Assembly (NCBI GenBank): GCA_946803715.1
Contig: CAMPET010000009.1
Coordinates: 426,798-461,520, forward strand
Length of the DNA stretch: 34,723 nt
Source: Beroe ovata
Taxonomy: Eukaryota; Ctenophora; Nuda; Beroida; Beroidae
Reading direction: 5' to 3'
Shown here: in pieces, positions 28,724 through 34,723 of the stretch
Numbering within the stretch: position 1 is the first letter of the stretch
How the letters are laid out: each line of letters starts with the position of its first letter
Notes under the pieces: generated by a model
Databases searched by the model: none
What the model was told of the DNA's origin: nothing
Seen by the model: the letters and a program-made list of their open reading frames with translations, nothing else
Program-made: the position numbers and the translations under genes

Positions 28724-30890
28724 AAATGTTATATCAAGCTTAATTTGGTTACAATTTGGAAATAGTCTTCAATTGTTAGTCTCATCTACTAAGGTTTTTG
28801 ATAGCTGTAATAACAGTTTTGGTACAATGTAACCCGTTTTTTAATAGTAGTCATTTGAACCACTTTATTCTCGGAAACAAAGTCACAACTCTCAGTTGAA
28901 AAACGATGACCAACTGTATTTCATTATTTTGTCAAGGGCATAGCTCTGCTTCCATAATATACAATGACAATTCGGTCATCCCCAATAAAACCGAGAATCT
29001 TGATTTAATTGAAGCCGAAATTCCTGTAGCCGAAATTCCTGTTCTCTTACTAAGTTTATTATGCCATTCTAAAATCCCTCTCCATTTCATTGGACCATTC
29101 CGCCCGACGTTTCGAGTGACCAAGTAGGTAGTTTACTATGAAATAGGCCTCGAATGATGAATGGGATGAATCATATATTGAATAACCACCACTTATACCC
29201 TCTGTTCCATGCTGAGACATTACGTCAACTGGCCACCAATCGTACATCATAATCGTGGAAATGCGACAATGAGGCCTCCATTAATGGTTCTGAATAACAG
29301 AATATAAAACTTGTATCGGCAATTAGAGCGATCCGACCAGGCCAGTATCACGTAGGTTATGCGCCCCAGTAATGCTCTACATCGCTCAATAACCATTATA
29401 ATATGCCCTTGTATCATGTTGGGACAAAATTGCAATTTCTTTTTGTCAACTTGGAATTTTTTTTCAAATTGCGATTGATCCATGAATCATCGGGGTTAAC
29501 ACTGTTTCTAAAATCCCTGGGCGTGAACTGTACGTGTAAACCCAGTGACCAGCCAAAACCAGTGAAATATTATTGCAACCAGAGTTGCAATCTTTCTACG
29601 AAAGTCATAATGATATTGATAGTTACAGAATTGTAGTCACGCATTTACCAGACAAAACGACTCATTTATGAAATGTATTGTTAAACATAATGAAATAATG
29701 AAAATAATTATCCAGCTGCATCGTCACTGCGTAGTGCGTATTACATATAGGTAGGCGAGTCTGCCTCCATCGATCGATTATCGATCGTGATGCAAGGTGT
29801 TACTATTAGCAATAGGATGCCGAAAAACCGATAAAACTTGGTATAAAGTAACTCTTGGTGACTTGAGCGCATTCAAGAGAAAAATGATATAAACAAGCGA
29901 ACATCACCGAATGTGCACATTATTTCTCATATGAAAAGTGGTGCAATGACATGGTGCAATGACAAGGTGCACGACAGATGAGTGATAACAAGCACAAATA
30001 TATTAGACCACACCCAATGCAGGAGTAAGAATAGCTTGAGATAACGATGAGTTTCCTCAAGCGTGTTATAGAGGGTCACGCGTGTAATGGTTGGTCACGC
30101 GTGATATGGAGGGTCACGCGTGTCATAAGGGGTGTCCAGTCGGGTAACATTCCAATTGAACTTTGATTAGAACACAGATACAACCCATAAAATACCTAGA
30201 GAGATCATAAACAGGGACGTGAAATATGAGCATGAGACTATTTGAAGCTGCTGATCCAGTTTGAAACAGCTTATCGCAGCAGCTACGTCACAAAGTATTT
30301 GCTGCGATTAATAATGCTGGTGGAATATTCAAGTCTTGGATGAATGGTGTTGCTCAAACTCATTTCGAGCTATATCATAGCTCAGTCAAGATACCATAAA
30401 TTGCCCTGAAATAAGCTGTGGGTCGAATGCAACCTGTAATCTGTATAATATTGATCAGGCATATTACAGAATATTATAGAAAGTATTTTAAATGTGACGC
30501 ACAATATTTTCAGATTCATATTACTATTTACAGTTAACAGTTGGGATTCCATGATTTGATAGGTCAAGAGTGAACTATTCAGTGTTAATTTATAAGTAGG
30601 TACCACTCAAGAAACCAGTTGAAACCACTGCGGTAAATTACCTCCCCAATTTACCAATTACGGTTACGTGTTGCGAAATTGTTTTGAACACGTTTAAATA
30701 CAATAATCCCCTGGATAATCATCGAAAGACGATCCTATGTTTTCCGTTCTTCAAAGATAGAATTGAAAATCATAATACGTCCCAAAACTTGATGATACAG
30801 GGTCGGGCGGTAATCAAGCTTCGGTCGGGCAATTCGGTTTTTTGTTATTTGTGATGAATCCCATGATTCTTCCGGCGGCTACAAACTAGT
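28724..30890. other. Upstream dynein intron or flank, no exon recognised
   Basis: AT-rich sequence. Seen: a GTAGCCGAAATTCCT-type direct repeat near 29021-29042, a TCGATCGATTATCGATCG near-palindrome at about 29770-29787, and three copies of GGTCACGCGTG at 30072-30122. Frames on both strands lack family resemblance, and a search by eye for dynein linker or tail motifs was negative. Confidence 0.45.
30072..30125 (+). repeat. Triple GGTCACGCGTG repeat
   Basis: Three copies of GGTCACGCGTG spaced by about 20 bases, each followed by TxAT-like sequence. This is a short, CpG-containing tandem repeat in AT-rich surroundings. Confidence 0.7.
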
Positions 30891-31073
30891 TTGTGTGTGT
30901 GTGTGTGTGTATGTGTGTGTTTGTGTGTGTNTGTAGGTACTGTGTCTGGTGTGTGTGTCCTTGTGTCTGTGTGAGTGTCTGTATATGTGTGTGTACTGTG
31001 TATTGTCTGTATGTATGTGTATGTATGTGTGTGTGTGTTTGTGTGTGTCTTTGTGAGTGTGGGTGTGTGTGTG
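30891..31073 (+). repeat. TG microsatellite 3, with N at 30931
   Basis: About 180 bases of (TG)n interrupted by TA, TC and TT steps. The N at 30931 sits within the tract, so its true length is unreliable. Confidence 0.92.
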
Positions 31074-31699
31074 CTAAAAACTAGTGGTAGTTATTGAACA
31101 GCGAGGAATCTCCCCTATTATTCATCAAAAAGTCGTAGGAGACATTATATCAAGCGGTTTTAGTATCATGATAACGCTTTCGCACGACTCCATTTTAATC
31201 AAAAAAAGCAACCTTAACCTAGTTACACGATATAGATATCATATCATGCTGTGAAATTCCCTTTCAATGAAGTGCAATCAAACGATCTCTATTCTCTGTA
31301 ATATGCCTGCATAAAACTCGAGCAATTTTGATTGAGACGAAATCCCGCGCCGTGCTCATTAATTACAATTCCTTATTCAATCGGAAATTTGTTGTAAGTA
31401 TTCGATCCTCGGAAAAGAAGCTTACAGACATAGTTTAACATAATTGCAATAAACGCGCCAAGAACCGTATTGGAAGCAATGATTTCACAAACACTGCCCC
31501 TTCCAATGGTAATGAGGTAGAATTGCCTGAACACAATGGTGTAGATACCTAGTATCATTAATCGTACAAGATCGACAAAAATATTGTCCAATTCTGTAAT
31601 TAAAATAGATCGTATTGATTCGGCGTGATCGGCAATGCATTGTGTAATCAGCTGTGATTGAAAAGGACCATGTATCAATTCTGCTTGAAAGAAATTATA
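31074..31699. other. Unassigned stretch before MITE copy
   Basis: AT-rich. A minus-strand frame at 31373-31678 could encode 101 residues with two hydrophobic stretches, but it matches no family I know and has no supporting context, so I do not call a gene. Confidence 0.35.
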
Positions 31700-32333
31700 C
31701 AGGGTGTGTCAAAAAAAGTGGACAAAATTAAACGTCCATATCTCAGCTTCTGTCCGCACTTTCCGGATAAAATTTGGAGGTCGGGTAGGTACCGGTTATA
31801 AGTTTTTGCAAAACATTTTCAAGTTCCTAGCTGGAAAATTGTGGCTTCAACAATACTGAGCCTCAAAAACGTTAGCTCTCAGGCCAAATATTGTTCGTTC
31901 CTATGGTACACAGTGACACGCAACACCGTGTGTATAAGTGTAAACAATATCGCACATTCAAACTCAGGAAATTGATACTCTGATCATCCGAATGCGTGTA
32001 GCAATTGATAATGTACCGAATGAGTGGTCACTGTGTGCTATAATAGGAACTGTGCTGCTGTTTGTCGCTATTTTGTGTTACATAAATGTGTACTCAGCCT
32101 TTTCTGAGCAATCTCGATGAGATTTTCAGGATATTACGGGCAATATTTGGCCTACATGATCCCGTTGAGAGCTCAGAAACGGAAAAGCCATATTTTTCGA
32201 GCTTGGGACTTTGGAATGTTTTTGCAAAAAACTTATTACCGATACCTACCACACCTCTAAATTTCACCCGGAAACTCTGAACAGAATCTGAGATATGGAC
32301 GCTTTCTTTTTTCCATTTATTTGACACACCCTG
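31700..32333. mobile_element. 634-bp copy of the CAGGG-terminus MITE
   Basis: Starts CAGGGTGTGTC, ends GACACACCCTG, and is flanked by TA (31698-31699 and 32334-32335). Both arms match those of the 11665-12553 element but are more diverged and shorter, with deletions inside each arm and in the spacer. It is non-autonomous and older than the copy at 11665 by sequence divergence. Confidence 0.87.
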
Positions 32334-32424
32334 TATTGTAACTGTCTGATTCTCTAGAAAATTGGCCTGCTGCAGTCGATGATATGATTTAACGCCCTCA
32401 TCACAAAATACGACAAGGATATCA

Positions 32425-32570
32425 GGAGGCCGGAGGAAAGAGGCGTGGAGGGGGACGGAGTTAGGGAAGGGCGGAATGAGGGACGGAGGGAAGAGGGAGC
32501 GAGGGGGACGGCCGGAGGGAGGGTGCGTGGGGGAGTGAGGGTGGGAGGGAGCGAGATGAGGGGGGAGATC
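32425..32570 (+). repeat. Polypurine tract
   Basis: About 145 bases made almost only of G and A, with many GGAGGG and GGGGGA blocks. Such tracts can form triplex or G-quadruplex DNA (established behaviour); no function is shown. The minus strand is correspondingly Pro/Ser-rich if read as codons, which is spurious. Confidence 0.8.
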
Positions 32571-33614
32571 TGAGATATGAGGGGGTAATAAAATGATGAG
32601 TATCAACTCGAAACTCAGAATGACCATATCATGACAGCGCGTTTGCGTGTGCCTGATCTTGAAGTGATAGTATCGCAACTGGTGAGTATCGCAAATATAT
32701 TTTATCATTAATTATCAATCAATTTATTAGTGTTACTTCGACACTTATCATGATCAACAGTAATGTTATAGTTCATATGATATGGAGTTGTCAACTTTAC
32801 TCTCTGCTATTACCATAGCATCATCATATCCCCATATGATGAAATTTCAGGGAAGAAAATGGGAATGTTCTCATAATTATATAAATATAAATCTTATAAT
32901 ATGCGACAAGCAAAGCTTATCATGGCATTTCGCAGGAATATCATGGACAAGTGGCATCCGGCGGTCGGTCAGACACGTAGATCTCGACAGGAGGGGCAGG
33001 GGGTCGGTATCCATATTGATTATTGGCTACTGTAGGTATAAATAACATAGGCATCAGTTTATGATCACCATATAGCATAGATAAGACTAAGCACCATTAC
33101 TGTTTATCAGAAACCTCAATTACAAAGAAGTAACCTGGTGGAACAACGTTATAGCCATGTATAAAAAAAGTTTTTTGGCATCACAGTCTTACGCCGAAGA
33201 CCGACTAGGATATAGCATGAGTGTGAGAAAGTGTAAACTTTTTCGCAGGATCCTAGAATTGAAAGCGCTCAAAAAACATCACCCATTTTGGATAGAAAAA
33301 TTTAATGTATCATTATTAGCCAGAGCCGCGCCTTCCCTCGTCCGAACAAGCCATGATTGCGCGGCGTGTCGTTTGAATGGAGGTGTGCATTGACAAAGCA
33401 AGTATCATGGGGGTGTGATCTCGAGATAATGGGGAAATGTGTTAAAATTGAATATTATAATATTACATTACCGTCCGATCTATCCTGCTGCTGCGGGTAT
33501 GACATTAAGACACGTACCTATCCTTCCTCTACCCGGAATGGGGGGTGCAACGTGCATTAATGTCAGAGTGACATAAATAACTTTGTCAGTATTTGAAAAA
33601 AACCCCAAAACTGA
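32571..33614. other. Unassigned AT-rich stretch
   Basis: Small frames on both strands, none convincing. The stretch around 32930-33010 is GC-richer and has an AG before it on the plus strand, but no recognisable protein. No repeat is seen. Confidence 0.35.
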
Positions 33615-33723
33615 CATTGATGCACATTAATGCACAATTGTAATGTACATTACTGCACATTAATGCACATTTATAATGTACATTAATGCACATTAATGCA
33701 CATTTATAATGCACATTAATGTA
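33615..33723 (+). repeat. 33-bp minisatellite built on ATGCACATTA
   Basis: Two full units of about 33 bases and partial flanking units. Each is made of three 11-base steps related to ATGCACATTAA and ends in CATTTAT. The steps vary between GTACATTA and GCACATTA. Confidence 0.8.
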
Positions 33724-34689
33724 ATCTTGCTGGCACTGTAATCTATCATCTAGTGCGACATTTCAACTTCATTCGGTCGGTTTTGAAGTGCTCCCTTCTT
33801 TATGGTATAGATACGTGATATTACCTACGTGAAAAATGGCAACTGAAGTTGGGGGAATTTTCGCATAACCAAGTCTGGCAAAATTTGATCTAATTGCAGA
33901 GATTTCAAAAACTGTATCTCCCGGTTCAAATTCCAAGTTTCTGAGATTTTTGACCATATAGGTATAAAAGACCCATGCCGCATGTGATTGTGAAATAAAA
34001 TAGTGAGGTTTGCAGGAAATTACAATTTCACCCTTTTAAATTGTAAGCTAGTGTCGTCTAGAGGTGTGTGGGCTGCCCTATTTCTGGATCACGTGACTAG
34101 AGATCATACCATATCGAAACCAAGATACTGCATGGGTTTATCTGGTTATCTCACAGAGTCTATGAGCTTGGTTGACATAAACCAGCCATATCATCTTAGA
34201 GGGCAACTGCGAGGAATTATAAGTCAGTGCACTATTGTGAACCAGACACTTTTCAACTGCTGTGGACAACTGTTAAGCCAGATTTGTATTCGTGGGTGCT
34301 ATTTTTTACACAATATGGATCAATTTCACGCTAATTAATATTTTCGCGGGTCTGCGTGAGGTCTCGCAGTATGCCCCAGGAAGATTTCGAGGACAACTTA
34401 TTCCTGTTCTTCAAAATTTGGTTAATGGTTAAATGGTAAATTCTATACTTCTCAACTGTTCAGTCAACTCACAAGACCGAGACAGTACCTATGGAACAAC
34501 AAAAAGATGTCTGCACAACCACTATCAACCAGTCACGAAAGCTGTTTGAAAGGGTTTGAAAGGGTTTGAAAAGGTGAAAATGGTCATGAATGTCTAATGA
34601 TCCTGTATTTTGAACTAAAATTGGTGCAGTTTTTGAAAAATGTGATTAAAGAAGTGGAACGGGGCGGGAAGACCTTCTCAAATACCTAC
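33724..34689. other. Right flank without recognised gene
   Basis: AT-rich. It contains GAAAGGGTTTGAAAGGGTTTG, a short direct repeat near 34549-34575. A plus-strand frame at 34003-34338 (111 residues) lacks recognisable motifs and is not called. Confidence 0.4.
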
Positions 34690-34723
34690 TGTGTGTGTTT
34701 GTTTGTGTGTGTGTGTGCGTGTG
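34690..34723 (+). repeat. TG microsatellite 4 at window edge
   Basis: A (TG)n tract with TTT and GC interruptions running to the last base of the window; its right end is not visible. Confidence 0.9.

Noticed and set aside
30893-31084. Cys/Val-rich small protein
   Set aside because: Translation of a TG microsatellite.
31373-31678. 101-residue minus-strand frame with two hydrophobic stretches
   Set aside because: No known family, no splice or context support, and AT-rich DNA easily gives hydrophobic frames; left uncalled.
32094-32708. 204-residue minus-strand Pro-rich frame
   Set aside because: Composed of MITE arm and the polypurine tract read in reverse.
1-34723. tRNA or rRNA genes
   Set aside because: No cloverleaf A/B-box pattern or rRNA core sequence was recognised on either strand by eye; a tRNAscan-type search would be needed for certainty.

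Overview
The window is nuclear DNA of an animal, most likely a marine invertebrate with motile cilia. It holds rhodopsin-class GPCRs, a carbohydrate sulfotransferase, an importin-beta and an axonemal dynein heavy chain. Introns have GT..AG ends, the spacers are AT-rich, and MITEs, foldback repeats and TG microsatellites are common. Nothing fixes the phylum. Ciliary dynein argues against nematodes, and an invertebrate deuterostome or lophotrochozoan is my guess. Three single N characters (27260, 28287, 30931) look like contig joins in a draft assembly.

Layout, with every recognised gene on the minus strand: (1) 873-1850, a complete intronless class A GPCR with a non-canonical DRY motif. (2) 2683-3304, three coding exons giving the first ~102 residues of an importin-7/8-like karyopherin; the rest is not seen and may lie left of the window, which would place the GPCR inside an importin intron. 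(3) 3838-5105, dispersed repeats and a large GC-rich foldback. (4) 5678-15512, a second class A GPCR that I assemble from four exons (15436-15512, 14752-14888, 14093-14173, 5678-6624). Its last intron of ~7.5 kb contains an intact intronless HNK-1-type sulfotransferase gene (8187-9332), a second foldback, an 889-bp TA-flanked MITE and several minisatellites. (5) 16764-25253, one 8.5-kb exon encoding the motor and C-terminal region of a DNAH3/7/12-type axonemal dynein, joined across a 3.3-kb intron to a 105-nt exon at 28534-28638. (6) 28639-34723, mostly repeats with no exon I could recognise; the dynein N-terminal exons must lie here unrecognised or beyond the right edge.

The genes do not form a functional cluster. 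What links them is structure: intronless, same-strand genes sit inside or beside introns of multi-exon genes, and the dynein has lost its introns only toward the 3' end. Both patterns fit past reverse-transcription activity. No wholly new system is evident. The items most worth checking are the four-exon GPCR with its nested sulfotransferase, the giant dynein exon, and the N-marked false duplication that copies part of a dynein exon.
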